64,000 nt of DNA from Vibrio sp. J1-1 (GCF_021728395.1 NZ_JAKKCM010000005.1:62001-126000); one strand, 5' to 3'; shown: positions 10,095 through 19,187, counted from the stretch's first letter. Translations and numbers: made by a program. The notes: generated by a model from the letters alone, not told the origin.

Positions 10095-10421
10095 ATGATG
10101 GTTCTCTCCAGGCAAACAACATTTCAACATTGCTATCGTACTGTTGTACTTTTCAGTACGGCATTGCTGATCGTATGGAATTTTGCCAGCCTTTTTCATC
10201 AATTGGATGTAACGCCTGAGCACCACACGCACCATCACTGTCAAATGTTTGCCGGGACTCACCATGGTCTGGCAAAAGCTCTACCCACCATAACAGCCCA
10301 GACTTACACTCGGCTCAAGTTTCATGATGTAGCCGAAAGCTCACTCCACACTGAAAAAGTGCACAGTTCTGCCCGCGCTCCGCCTGATTTTGCTCATCTC
10401 TCCTCAACTCAAAATATTTAG
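10095..10421 (+). CDS. DUF2607-type small membrane protein, first gene of zinc operon
   Basis: 108-residue protein with one hydrophobic segment (about residues 16-34) followed by a His cluster (HHTHHHCQMF and THHG), reading as an inner-membrane anchor with a metal-attracting periplasmic tail. I recognise it as the DUF2607 family that precedes ZrgA in vibrios. It starts 19 bases after the Zur palindrome and about 110 bases before the next gene. Function unknown; the context and His content suggest a role in zinc acquisition or sensing. Two adjacent ATGs (10095 and 10098) are possible starts. Confidence 0.72.
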   Translation: MMVLSRQTTFQHCYRTVVLFSTALLIVWNFASLFHQLDVTPEHHTHHHCQMFAGTHHGLAKALPTITAQTYTRLKFHDVAESSLHTEKVHSSARAPPDFAHLSSTQNI

Positions 10422-10528
10422 TGTTATTTGCTCGCACATTCGCGGCTTTTAACAATGTATTAAAAGACTTAATATCAACTGGAATGCATAATCATTCAAA
10501 TTGATAGACGCAAAATTAGGAAAGTAAA

Positions 10529-11275
10529 ATGCCATCTAAACACACTTTGGCTCTTGTTATCGGCTTGTCTCTGTCTACAACAGCAATGGCAGAAGAATAT
10601 CGACAACACAATGCGCACGAGCATGGCCATGTAGAGTTTAACATTGCACAAGACGGCAAAGATTTGTTAGTTGAAATCACCGCTCCGGGCGCCGACGTGG
10701 TTGGTTTCGAACACGCTCCAGAGAACGCAGAGCAAGAGCAGCAATTAAAACAAGCGATCGCAAAGCTGGAAGATACCAGCAGCCTTTTTACTATCAACTC
10801 ACAAGCTGAGTGTGACATCGCAGATGTACATGTAGAGCATACCCTTGGTGGCTCTCACGACGAACATGACCACGAAGGTCACGAACATGATGAACACAAA
10901 GACCATGACGAACATGAACACCACGATGATCATGCTGCTCATGAAGGTCACGACCATGATGAACACAAAGGCCATGATCACAGCGCACATGACGAGCATA
11001 AACACCACGATGAGCATGAAGGTCACGAAGGTCACGAAGGTCACGAAGGTCACGAAGGTCACGAAGGTCACGAGCATGATGAACACAGCAGCCATGGCGA
11101 ATTCTCTGCGCAATACCGCTTCAACTGTGAAAAGGTCAGCGATCTGAGCACAATCAAAACGGCTTGGTTCAATCAATTCCCAAACACAGAGTCAGTCAGC
11201 GTTAACCTGTTCACGGATACCACGCAATCAGCGACTAGCTTGAACAAAGGCAACGCCGAAATCGTAATCAAATAA
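10529..11275 (+). CDS. zrgA: ZrgA-family His-rich periplasmic zinc protein (DUF2796)
   Basis: 248-residue exported protein. Signal peptide of about 21 residues ends TTAMA, followed by a conserved HEHGHVEFNIAQDGKDLLVEI start typical of DUF2796. Residues about 105-190 are an extreme His/Asp/Glu tract (repeated HDEH, DHDEH, HEGH), expected to bind Zn2+ at high capacity, then a folded C-terminal domain with NCEKVSDL. In V. cholerae the ZrgABCDE system is a second zinc uptake route beside ZnuABC. Within the tract six exact GAAGGTCAC codon triplets are repeated, so length probably varies between strains. The start follows AGGAAAGTAAA. Confidence 0.87.
   Translation: MPSKHTLALVIGLSLSTTAMAEEYRQHNAHEHGHVEFNIAQDGKDLLVEITAPGADVVGFEHAPENAEQEQQLKQAIAKLEDTSSLFTINSQAECDIADVHVEHTLGGSHDEHDHEGHEHDEHKDHDEHEHHDDHAAHEGHDHDEHKGHDHSAHDEHKHHDEHEGHEGHEGHEGHEGHEGHEHDEHSSHGEFSAQYRFNCEKVSDLSTIKTAWFNQFPNTESVSVNLFTDTTQSATSLNKGNAEIVIK
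11018..11071 (+). repeat. Six tandem copies of GAAGGTCAC inside zrgA
   Basis: Exact 9-bp in-frame repeats (Glu-Gly-His) at 11018, 11027, 11036, 11045, 11054 and 11063. The absence of any silent change between copies argues for recent slippage expansion. Confidence 0.97.
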
Positions 11276-11327
11276 ACCGCATAGCGTGTAAGTACCCACT
11301 TACACGCTATTACTTTGGTAACTTTCT

Positions 11328-12056
11328 ATGACTGATTCAATATCAAGCGTTGTTGAACTCAATAACGCCCAGTTTATTTGGCCGGGTTCAGACATCGCTA
11401 CCATCGATATCCCTCACTTACGTATCATGCCCGGTGAGCATGTATTCATCAAAGGGCCTAGCGGGTGTGGTAAGTCGACGCTTCTCGCGCTGCTGACCGG
11501 CATTAACACATTGAGTGCGGGTACTTTATCGGTACTGGATACCGATTTATCGACACTGTCTGCAAGCCAAAGAGACAAGTTTCGTGCAGACCATATTGGC
11601 TATATTTTCCAGCAATTCAATTTATTACCCTACCTGAACGTGGTTGAAAATGTCTTGCTGCCGTGCCAATTCAGCAAAGTGAGACGTAACCGTATTGCAG
11701 CGAATGCCAGCCATGAGGCGCTAACTGAACAGGCTTCGGAATTATTAGAAAGACTGCATTTGCCACAAAGCCTGCATTCGCGTCCGGTCTCCGAGTTGAG
11801 TATCGGCCAGCAGCAGCGCGTTGCAGCAGCACGAGCGTTGATGGGGCATCCAGCGTTAGTGATTGCTGACGAGCCAACCTCCGCTTTGGATCATGACAAT
11901 AGGATGGCGTTTATTGAGCTGCTCATGGAACAAGCCAATCAAGTCAACGCGACATTGGTATTTGTCAGCCATGATCCAACCTTAGAGCCTTTGTTTAACC
12001 GCACTATTAATCTCCCTGAAATAAACCAAGCGAATTCGTTAGGAGGTTTATCATGA
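11328..12056 (+). CDS. ABC transporter ATP-binding protein of the zinc operon
   Basis: 242-residue nucleotide-binding protein of the MacB/LolD class. Walker A GPSGCGKST is at residues 43-51, the Q-loop is in YIFQQFNLLPYLNVVENV, the signature LSIGQQQ begins at residue 157, Walker B LVIADEP has Asp181 and Glu182, and the switch His is in FVSHD. It overlaps the permease gene by four bases (ATGA), so the two form one transporter. MacB-type ATPases usually drive mechanotransmission rather than import, so how it helps zinc uptake is unclear. Corresponds to one of the V. cholerae zrgB-E genes; I am not certain of the letter. Confidence 0.9.
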   Translation: MTDSISSVVELNNAQFIWPGSDIATIDIPHLRIMPGEHVFIKGPSGCGKSTLLALLTGINTLSAGTLSVLDTDLSTLSASQRDKFRADHIGYIFQQFNLLPYLNVVENVLLPCQFSKVRRNRIAANASHEALTEQASELLERLHLPQSLHSRPVSELSIGQQQRVAAARALMGHPALVIADEPTSALDHDNRMAFIELLMEQANQVNATLVFVSHDPTLEPLFNRTINLPEINQANSLGGLS

Positions 12057-13312
12057 CTGTCGTTATCAGCCTTGCCTGGAAGAGTTTGATAAACCGTAAA
12101 GCGACCGCATTACTCACCGTGATGACCGTTGCGATTTCTGTGGTTTTGCTACTTGGTGTCGAGCGCATTCGTACACAGGCAAAAGACAGTTTTGCCAATA
12201 CGATTTCTGGCACCGACTTAATAATTGGTGGCCGCTCAGGTCAGGTAAACTTATTACTTTATTCGGTATTTCGAATCGGCAATGCCACCAATAACATCGA
12301 CTGGAAGAGCTACCAGGAATTCAGCCAGCACCGCTCTGTGGATTGGGCTATCCCAATTTCTCTGGGTGACTCCCACAAAGGCTTTCGTGTCATGGGAACC
12401 AACCACAGTTACTTCGAGCATTTCAAGTATGGAAGTAAGCAACCACTTACTTTCGAAAAAGGTCTAGAGTTCAATGGATTATTTGAAACCGTCATTGGTG
12501 CAGATGTTGCTAAAGCACTGGGTTACCAGATAGGTAGCGAGATCATCATTGCCCATGGCATCAGTGATGTGGGCTTTAGCCGCCATGACAACCTGCCTTT
12601 CAAAGTCGTGGGCATTTTAGCCCCCACGGGCACACCAGTAGATAAAACTGTTCACGTTTCTTTAGAAGCGATTGAAGCCATTCACGTAGGCTGGGAAAGT
12701 GGTGCGAATTTAGGTGCAACACCAAAGGCCGAAGATTTAAAAACCGTCGATTTTCAACCGAAGCAGATCACCGCCATGCTCGTCGGTTTAAAATCACGCA
12801 TTCAGACGTTCGCCTTACAAAGACAAATCAATACCTACCCGCAAGAGCCGCTCAGCGCGATCATGCCGGGCGTTGCGCTGCATGAATTGTGGGGAATGAT
12901 GTCAGTCGCAGAACAAGCATTAATGGCAGTATCAGGTTTTGTCGTCGTAGCCGGTTTACTTGGCATGCTAAGCAGCCTATTGACCAGTTTACAGGAGAGA
13001 CGCCGAGAGATGGCTATTCTGCGTGCCATGGGAGCAAGACCACGCCATGTGTTCTCACTCCTGATAAGCGAAGCTAGTTTACTAACAACAGCCGGTATTA
13101 TTACTGGGGTGGCTGGTCTTTATTCGATTCTGGCTCTATTGCAACCCATCATGCAGCAACATTATGGTATACATCTAACACTAAGCTTTCTTTCTTCATA
13201 TGAATGGATGCTACTCAGTTTTGTACAATGTGCTGGTATTATGATTGGTTTCATCCCTGCACTACGCGCTTATCGACAATCTCTGAGTGATGGAATGACA
13301 ATAAGGATTTAA
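12053..13312 (+). CDS. FtsX/MacB-like ABC permease of the zinc operon
   Basis: 419-residue inner-membrane protein with the FtsX architecture: one N-terminal membrane helix (about residues 18-38), a large periplasmic domain of about 230 residues (MacB-PCD type), then three C-terminal helices (about residues 282-310, 337-362, 382-405) with the cytoplasmic coupling motif RRREMAILRAMGARP between them. It is translated through ATGA overlap with its ATPase. GGAGG lies before the start. Likely dimeric transporter or mechanotransmitter linked to the ZrgA-type and DUF3299 periplasmic partners. Confidence 0.9.
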   Translation: MTVVISLAWKSLINRKATALLTVMTVAISVVLLLGVERIRTQAKDSFANTISGTDLIIGGRSGQVNLLLYSVFRIGNATNNIDWKSYQEFSQHRSVDWAIPISLGDSHKGFRVMGTNHSYFEHFKYGSKQPLTFEKGLEFNGLFETVIGADVAKALGYQIGSEIIIAHGISDVGFSRHDNLPFKVVGILAPTGTPVDKTVHVSLEAIEAIHVGWESGANLGATPKAEDLKTVDFQPKQITAMLVGLKSRIQTFALQRQINTYPQEPLSAIMPGVALHELWGMMSVAEQALMAVSGFVVVAGLLGMLSSLLTSLQERRREMAILRAMGARPRHVFSLLISEASLLTTAGIITGVAGLYSILALLQPIMQQHYGIHLTLSFLSSYEWMLLSFVQCAGIMIGFIPALRAYRQSLSDGMTIRI

Positions 13313-13316
13313 ACAA

Positions 13317-13814
13317 ATGTGGAAAAAAATATTCGCTAGCTGCTTGCTGGTGATTTCTTTTACGACCCCGGCAATGGCAAGTGAAGATCCATTGAAACTC
13401 GACTGGCTTGATCTGGTTCCCGAATCGGAACGGAAACTGTTTGACAGTGTCGGCATGCCGTCGGCGTCAGAGCATAGCGGTGGTGCCGCACAACAATCTA
13501 AGATTGGCAGTGTAAGAACGGAGTTGAATGGCAGTCTGGTAAAAATACCGGGATTTGTGATCCCGCTAGAAGGTGATGCCAACACAGTGACTGAGTTTCT
13601 GTTGGTACCCTACTTCGGCGCATGTATTCACGTTCCACCACCACCACCAAATCAAATCATTTACGTGAAGTTCCCAGAAGGGGCGCCAGTTCAGGAGCTA
13701 TGGGATGTTGTTTACGTCGTCGGGACGCTTAAAACAGAAGTCATTAGCCATGAGCTAGCTCAAACCGCATATTTGATAGAAGGGACGAAAATAGAAAGTT
13801 ACGACGATATGTAA
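13317..13814 (+). CDS. DUF3299 periplasmic protein, last gene of zinc operon
   Basis: 165-residue exported protein with signal peptide MWKKIFASCLLVISFTTPAMA and the DUF3299 core: KIPGFVIPLEGD, then FLLVPYFGACIHVPPPPPNQ (Cys103, His105) and ELWDVVYVVGTL. The Cys/His pair is highly conserved in the family and could bind metal, but this is inference. It starts four bases after the permease stop and ends the operon at a good terminator. Family function is unknown; association with FtsX-like transporters is recurrent. Confidence 0.85.
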   Translation: MWKKIFASCLLVISFTTPAMASEDPLKLDWLDLVPESERKLFDSVGMPSASEHSGGAAQQSKIGSVRTELNGSLVKIPGFVIPLEGDANTVTEFLLVPYFGACIHVPPPPPNQIIYVKFPEGAPVQELWDVVYVVGTLKTEVISHELAQTAYLIEGTKIESYDDM

Positions 13815-13837
13815 TATCCCGTCTTTTCAGATACAAC

Positions 13838-13865
13838 AATGGCGTCGCTTCGGCGCCATTTTTTA
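13838..13865 (+). terminator. Terminator of the zinc operon
   Basis: AATGGCG-TCGCTTCGG-CGCCATT followed by TTTT; closes the five-gene run at 10095-13814. Confidence 0.85.
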
Positions 13866-13873
13866 ATCCAAAG

Positions 13874-13978
13874 CTAAATGATATAGCGAGACAGATACCC
13901 TAAAACGCCCACATAGAGAATCAAAAGAAACGCTATCGACAGGTGCTTTTTCAGTTTGCTTTCTTCTGAGAACTTCAT
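13874..13978 (-). CDS. 34-residue single-pass membrane peptide
   Basis: Too short for routine gene calls. Read on the minus strand from ATG at 13978 to TAG at 13874, it encodes MKFSEESKLKKHLSIAF and then a hydrophobic helix containing LLILYVGVLGYL, ending SRYII. GGAGG sits four bases before the ATG, a perfect ribosome binding site. A charged N-terminus plus one membrane helix is typical of genuine bacterial small membrane proteins. The gene sits convergently next to the zinc operon terminator and divergently from the 14134 gene. No family is recognised; function unknown. Confidence 0.7.
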   Translation of the reverse strand: MKFSEESKLKKHLSIAFLLILYVGVLGYLSRYII

Positions 13979-14133
13979 TGCCCCTCCAAAGTAACGATAA
14001 CAACTTTAACAATTCATTATCATTTTGGATAGCTTAATTTGATCAAATTTTGAAGTACACTTTCTGGTCGTTAGACAGATTAAGAGGTAAATTGAGGCAA
14101 GCGTTACTCATAACTCACTGAGTAGGAACATCA

Positions 14134-15039
14134 ATGGCAGAATCAGCAAAGCAACCTAGCGAAATGGTACACCAGCCTCACTCCGAACAACGTTCTAAAA
14201 ACGACAAGAAAAACAGCTATATCAAAGACAGTGCCAGCCAAATTCATAACATTGCGCAAAGTTATGGGTTCGATGCATTGCTTCAAGCTGACACTCCGAA
14301 GAAGTCTGCCCTTGAAAGAGCTCAACTGTGTGAGCAACGGCGTCAAGAGCAACGGCAAAAGAACCTGGAACAGGTTTTAAAATTAGCCCATAACGCCTGC
14401 CGCGATGAAACAGCGGGTGAGCCAGAACCGGATTGGTTGTACCGCTTTTTCGACATGGCGCAGGATATTCACAACAGCTCAATGCAAAAGCTCTGGGCGC
14501 AGATACTCAAACGTGAAGTCATCAATCCCGGATCAACATCGATGAAGGCGCTTAAAGCCCTCAAAGACATGTCACCAAAAGAAGCCCAAACACTGCAAAG
14601 AGCAGCCTCTTTGGCTTGCAGCTTTGGTGGCGATGGCAGCCGCAAATTATTGATTGGTTATAAAGCCCATAACGGTATTTTCAGCTTTGGTAAGCGGGAT
14701 ACCACCAGCAACCTCAATATGGGGACGTTCCAACTCCCTTATTCCAGCTTGTTAGTGTTGATTGAGTTGGGGCTGCTGCACAGTACCGAGATCGAGTCTG
14801 GAGAAATCGGTGTTGAAACTCCCTTAATACTCTCGTACCAAGGTAAAAACTTATCACTCCACGCCAACACCAAAGGAGTAAGGTTGCTTTACTATCGATT
14901 TACCTTAACGGGCAACGAACTGTGCAAACTGCTCGGCAACAAACCTAATACAGAGTACTACGATCAATTGCTCGCGCTTATAAATCATAAATTTACTGTA
15001 CACACGGAATCACACAGTCGCGTAGATCATACCGTTTAG
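14134..15039 (+). CDS. TIGR03899-family protein of unknown function
   Basis: 301-residue soluble protein without signal peptide or membrane helix. The N-terminal 45 residues are polar and probably disordered; a charged helical stretch follows (KSALERAQLCEQRRQEQRQKNLEQV), then DWLYRFFDMAQDIHNSSMQKLWAQILKREV and MSPKEAQTLQRAAS. These segments match my memory of TIGR03899 and related DUF2806 proteins found in vibrios, which have a region like this ahead of a C-terminal sensing or effector part. No catalytic motif is evident. It is a single gene bounded by a hairpin at 15049. Confidence 0.65.
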   Translation: MAESAKQPSEMVHQPHSEQRSKNDKKNSYIKDSASQIHNIAQSYGFDALLQADTPKKSALERAQLCEQRRQEQRQKNLEQVLKLAHNACRDETAGEPEPDWLYRFFDMAQDIHNSSMQKLWAQILKREVINPGSTSMKALKALKDMSPKEAQTLQRAASLACSFGGDGSRKLLIGYKAHNGIFSFGKRDTTSNLNMGTFQLPYSSLLVLIELGLLHSTEIESGEIGVETPLILSYQGKNLSLHANTKGVRLLYYRFTLTGNELCKLLGNKPNTEYYDQLLALINHKFTVHTESHSRVDHTV

Positions 15040-15048
15040 TTGTACTTT

Positions 15049-15083
15049 AAGAGCTTTTGGTCACCTATGTTCCAAAAGCTCTT
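15049..15083. terminator. Hairpin between convergent TIGR03899 gene and cysC
   Basis: AAGAGCTTTTGG and CCAAAAGCTCTT form a perfect 12-bp stem with an 11-base loop. There is no long T-run, so it is a probable but unusual bidirectional terminator. Confidence 0.6.
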
Positions 15084-15128
15084 TAAACACTTCACGACCT
15101 TTTAGTCACCCATGATCTAAATGCTTAT

Positions 15129-15746
15129 TTAGCGGATCACACCACGCTGTTTTAAGTCATTGATGCACAGTTCTACCAACTCATCGACACTCTTTTCTCC
15201 CGCAGGTAAATCTATTTCTGGGTTTTCAGGTGCTTGATATTCGGAGTCAATACCCGTGAAGTTTGGAATTTCTCCCGCGCGAGCTTTACGGTACAACCCT
15301 TTAGGATCACGTCCTTCACACACCGCTAGAGATGCATTGACAAACACTTCGATAAACTCACCTTCAGGTAATAAATCACGCACCAGTTGGCGCTCAGCTC
15401 GATGAGGAGAGATAAAGGCAGACAGCACAATCAAACCAGCATCGGCCATCAATTTAGCCAGTTCTCCAATGCGGCGAATATTCTCGCGACGATCCTGCTC
15501 GGAAAAGCCTAAATCACTGCATAAACCATGACGAACATTATCACCATCAAGTAAATAGGTATGGTAACCAAGCGCGGCAAGGCGATTTTCTAATGCGCCC
15601 GCTACCGTTGATTTACCCGCACCAGATAAGCCCGTAAACCAGAGCACTGCTGGTTTTTGTTGCTTTAAGTCAGCACGAAACTGTTTATCGACCGAGTGCT
15701 GATGCCAAACAATGTTTTCATCTTTTACCGTGGTGTCGGCTGTCAT
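15129..15746 (-). CDS. cysC: Adenylylsulfate kinase (APS kinase)
   Basis: Phosphorylates APS to PAPS in assimilatory sulfate reduction. Walker [10 protein letters not shown] is at residues 39-47, followed by the [19 protein letters not shown]-binding segment, [10 protein letters not shown] and the lid region [14 protein letters not shown]. The 205-residue length is normal. It is the last gene of a leftward run cobA-cysD-cysN-permease-cysC, 24 bases after the permease. Secure identification. Confidence 0.97.
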   Translation of the reverse strand: MTADTTVKDENIVWHQHSVDKQFRADLKQQKPAVLWFTGLSGAGKSTVAGALENRLAALGYHTYLLDGDNVRHGLCSDLGFSEQDRRENIRRIGELAKLMADAGLIVLSAFISPHRAERQLVRDLLPEGEFIEVFVNASLAVCEGRDPKGLYRKARAGEIPNFTGIDSEYQAPENPEIDLPAGEKSVDELVELCINDLKQRGVIR

Positions 15747-15770
15747 AACGTATCCTTGTAAATATCGGAA

Positions 15771-17495
15771 TTAAAAAGGAAAGAAGACCGGAATCAGTGT
15801 CAGTACTAATACGGAATACACAATAGAAATCGGCACACCAATTCGCACATAATCGGTCAATTTGTAATTACCTACGCTGTAAACCAACAAGTTAGTTTGA
15901 TATCCGTAGGGAGAAATAAAGCTTGCACTTGCACCAAACAATACCGCCATGATGAATGGCATAGGATCGACGCCGTACCCTATCGCCATACTATAGCCAA
16001 TAGGGAAAGAAAGCGCGGCGGCGGCGTTATTGGTGACTAATTCAGTTAACACCAGCGTCATAATATACGTCGCGATCAATGCCCCCAAAACGCCCCAACC
16101 GTTAAAGGCCTGAATAAACATCTCCCCCATCCTGACGGATAAGCCAGAGGAGATCATTAACTGAGCAATCGAGAGCGCGGAGCCGACAATCACGACAATA
16201 TCAATAGGAAAACGTCGTCGCAGCTCTGAAACTTGTATAATGCCAAACGCCAACAGGGAAATAATGTAAACCGAAAGCCCTTTTATGATTGGCACCAAAT
16301 CCAGCAACGCACAGCCAATGACCGCAGCGAAACCGAGCAATACGATAGATGATTTGTTCGCGTCCAGACGAGCACTGGAGTCCAAATCATGAACTAATAC
16401 GAACTCTTTACGATGCGCGCGACGCTCAGATTCAAATCGCTTACCCGGAACCAACACTAAAGTGTCACCCGGGGCTAATTTTATACTGCCCAACCCGCCT
16501 TCGAGTCGCTCATGGCCACGGCGAATTGCGACAACAACCGCATCAAAACGGTCACGAAATCGACTTTCTTTTAGAGTTTTATGACAAAAAGTAGCAGAAG
16601 AACTGACGACAACTTCACGAAAATTTTGTCCATTCAAGTGCTGATGACCAAACAGCGTCAGCCCGGGAATTTCTTGCAGCGTCGCGACACTTTCTACATC
16701 CCCACAAAACAGTAGGCGATCTTTGGCATTGAGCACAAACTCCGGACCGACTGACGAGACAGTAACGCCATCACGTATGACTTCTGCCAAGAACAGTTTG
16801 CGTAACGCACGTAGATTATTTTCGCTAACGGTGCGCCCCACTAATGGCGAGCCTGGTTCAACGCGTGATTCAAGGAAATAAGGCAGATCTTCCTGAGTTT
16901 GATCGTCATAATTCGGCAGCAGGTAGCTCAGTGGAATCAAAATCAGTAACCCACCAGCCAGAACAGCTAAACCAATCAGCGTCGGGGTAAAAAATCCTAA
17001 GCTAGGTAAGCCTACATCTTCCACAAAGCTGTTGATAATGAGGTTGGTCGACGTACCGATCAAGGTCAATGTGCCGCCCAAAATCGCCGCGTATGAAAGT
17101 GGGATTAATAGCTTTGACGGCGCATGCTGCTGGTTTCGTTTGATGGCGCCAATCAGAGATACGACAACAGCCGTATTGTTGGTGAACGATGATAACAACG
17201 CCGTAGAGAGTCCCAACTTAGCGATAACACTACCTAAACGTCCTTCAGAGATACTGCGACTGACCCAGCTGATAAGAAGCGTTTTTTCTAAAGCACACGA
17301 CGCAAGTATTAGTAACACTAAGGTTAGTAATGACGAGTTGGTAAAGTTAGAGGCAATGGATGTCAAATCCATCATACCAGCTAGAAACGAAATAAAGGCT
17401 GCACCAGCAAAAACATAACTAGGCTTAATTTTCGTGACAAGCAAACAAGTGATAATGCCAAGCAAAATCGCTAATACAAATCCTTGTTCCCACAT
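15771..17495 (-). CDS. SLC13-family permease with RCK_C domains, probable sulfate transporter
   Basis: 574-residue polytopic inner-membrane protein of the divalent anion:Na+ symporter (DASS/ArsB-NhaD) type. Two hydrophobic halves (about residues 1-195 and 390-574) flank a cytoplasmic insert with two TrkA-C-like domains (about residues 205-290 and 295-375). SFTNNTAVV and LVTNNAAAALSFPIGY are the duplicated SNT-like motifs that bind Na+ and substrate. Its place between cysN and cysC indicates sulfate, or another sulfur oxyanion, as substrate; this is inferred from context. A hairpin precedes it, so its level may differ from cysDN. Confidence 0.88.
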   Translation of the reverse strand: MWEQGFVLAILLGIITCLLVTKIKPSYVFAGAAFISFLAGMMDLTSIASNFTNSSLLTLVLLILASCALEKTLLISWVSRSISEGRLGSVIAKLGLSTALLSSFTNNTAVVVSLIGAIKRNQQHAPSKLLIPLSYAAILGGTLTLIGTSTNLIINSFVEDVGLPSLGFFTPTLIGLAVLAGGLLILIPLSYLLPNYDDQTQEDLPYFLESRVEPGSPLVGRTVSENNLRALRKLFLAEVIRDGVTVSSVGPEFVLNAKDRLLFCGDVESVATLQEIPGLTLFGHQHLNGQNFREVVVSSSATFCHKTLKESRFRDRFDAVVVAIRRGHERLEGGLGSIKLAPGDTLVLVPGKRFESERRAHRKEFVLVHDLDSSARLDANKSSIVLLGFAAVIGCALLDLVPIIKGLSVYIISLLAFGIIQVSELRRRFPIDIVVIVGSALSIAQLMISSGLSVRMGEMFIQAFNGWGVLGALIATYIMTLVLTELVTNNAAAALSFPIGYSMAIGYGVDPMPFIMAVLFGASASFISPYGYQTNLLVYSVGNYKLTDYVRIGVPISIVYSVLVLTLIPVFFPF

Positions 17496-17602
17496 AGCCT
17501 TTCCTTACCAAATAGCCCGTTTGGGGCGAAAACAGCCACTGCACATCACATGTTGCAGAGCGAGAAAATAAGTAACCAGAGCAAAACAAGCGAAAAAGAA
17601 AG

Positions 17603-17640
17603 CCAGAATGACTCACACTTCACAGTGCATTCTGGTTTCT
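17603..17640 (-). terminator. Hairpin between cysN and the SLC13 permease
   Basis: CCAGAATG and CATTCTGG enclose a 17-base loop that itself contains CACT/AGTG; on the transcribed strand it is followed by CTTTCTTTTTC. It may attenuate transcription between cysN and the permease. The rest of the 243-base gap shows no gene. Confidence 0.4.
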
Positions 17641-17738
17641 GGAGGAAAGAGCCTGACTGCATTTCGCAACTCAGTCGGACTAAAAACCTGAGCAGAAAAA
17701 GAGGCCACATTGGCTCCTTCACTGCTCAGTAACACCAT

Positions 17739-19169
17739 TTACTTTTTAAGTAATTGGTTTAGGTCTTTAGCTTCCCAATGCGGGAAGTGTTTGCGAACCA
17801 GTGCATTAAGCTCCAGTTCAAATGCAGAGATACCAGTCAAGTCACGCTCTACCAATGCTAGGCTTTCTTTCACCATACCCGCACCAACGGTAACGTTAGT
17901 CAGACGGTCAATAATGATGAAGCCGCCCGTGTCTGCACAGTCTTGGTAATTATCAAGTGCAACAGACTCGTTTAATGACCACTCACACAAACCAATACCA
18001 TTCAGTGGCAATTCAGCCGCACTATGGCTAGAAAGGTTATTGATGTCGTATTGATGGCGAATCGTCTCAACGTGACCAACTGTTTTCTTACCCGCAATCT
18101 TAATATCGTAATCACGACCCGGTTGAAGTGGCTGTTCGGTCATCCACACAACGTCTGCAAGAAGATGGTTTGTGGTTTCTACCTGAGCATTTTCTAAAAC
18201 AATCAGATCTCCACGGCTAATATCGATTTCATCACTCAAAGTCAGCGTTACGGCAAGGCCTGCTCGTGCTTCTTCGATATCACCATCGAAAGTGACGATT
18301 CGTGCAACTGTCGACGTTTTACCTGATGGAAGCGCTTTAATCTTGTCTCCCACTTTCACTGAACCTGAAGAAATCGTGCCAGCGAAACCACGGAAGTCGA
18401 GGTTAGGACGGTTCACGTACTGAACTGGGAAACGGAATTCACCACTGCCTTTCTCGTAGTCAACATCAACAGTTTCAAGCAACTCTAGTAGTGACGGGCC
18501 TTCAAACCAATCCAGATTGTCACCTTTGTCTACCACGTTATCGCCTTCAAGTGCTGAAATCGGAATGATTTGAATATCAATATCACCGGTCAGCTTTTCA
18601 GAAAACTCAAGGTACTCATCACGAATCTGTTCAAAACGCGCTTGCGAGTAGTCAACCAGATCCATTTTGTTGATCGCGACAACGAAATGCTTCAAGCCCA
18701 ATAGGTTTGAAATGAATGAGTGACGACGAGTCTGATCAAGAATGCCTTTACGTGCATCAACAAGAATCACGGCTAAATCACACGTCGAAGCGCCTGTTGC
18801 CATGTTACGAGTGTATTGCTCATGCCCAGGAGTATCGGCGATGATGAACTTACGCTTCTGCGTTGAGAAGTAACGGTAAGCCACATCAATGGTGATCCCC
18901 TGTTCGCGCTCTGCCTGCAGACCATCAACAAGTAGGGCTAAATCAGGCTTTTCACCTGTTGTACCTACACGTTGGCTATCTGAATGCACGGCCGCAAGCT
19001 GATCTTCATAAATTTGTTTTGAGTCATGGAGTAAGCGACCAATAAGGGTACTCTTACCGTCATCAACAGAACCACAAGTCAGAAATCGAAGTAAAGACTT
19101 GTACTGGTGTTGTGTTAAATAGCCTTCGATACCAAGCTCGGCTAATTGAGCTTCAACTGCACTGTTCAT
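17739..19169 (-). CDS. cysN: Sulfate adenylyltransferase subunit 1 (GTPase)
   Basis: EF-Tu-like GTPase subunit that couples GTP hydrolysis to APS synthesis by CysD. The P-loop GSVDDGKST is at residues 33-41, with switch [13 protein letters not shown] and base-recognition NKMD; two beta-barrel domains follow. At 476 residues it lacks a fused APS kinase domain, consistent with the separate cysC. It begins 18 bases after cysD. Secure. Confidence 0.97.
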   Translation of the reverse strand: MNSAVEAQLAELGIEGYLTQHQYKSLLRFLTCGSVDDGKSTLIGRLLHDSKQIYEDQLAAVHSDSQRVGTTGEKPDLALLVDGLQAEREQGITIDVAYRYFSTQKRKFIIADTPGHEQYTRNMATGASTCDLAVILVDARKGILDQTRRHSFISNLLGLKHFVVAINKMDLVDYSQARFEQIRDEYLEFSEKLTGDIDIQIIPISALEGDNVVDKGDNLDWFEGPSLLELLETVDVDYEKGSGEFRFPVQYVNRPNLDFRGFAGTISSGSVKVGDKIKALPSGKTSTVARIVTFDGDIEEARAGLAVTLTLSDEIDISRGDLIVLENAQVETTNHLLADVVWMTEQPLQPGRDYDIKIAGKKTVGHVETIRHQYDINNLSSHSAAELPLNGIGLCEWSLNESVALDNYQDCADTGGFIIIDRLTNVTVGAGMVKESLALVERDLTGISAFELELNALVRKHFPHWEAKDLNQLLKK

Positions 19170-19187
19170 TATCTTTCCTTAGATCCT

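Noticed and set aside
11018-11071. CRISPR-like short direct repeats
   Set aside because: Nine-base in-frame codon repeats with no spacers inside a coding region; not a CRISPR array.
10799-11176. Minus-strand open frame with many Val-Thr-Phe repeats
   Set aside because: It is the antisense shadow of the His-rich zrgA tract and its GAAGGTCAC repeats; no ribosome binding site or family.
14005-14035. Possible Fur box (ATTCATTATCATTTTGGAT region)
   Set aside because: Only one half agrees with the Fur consensus; insufficient for a call.
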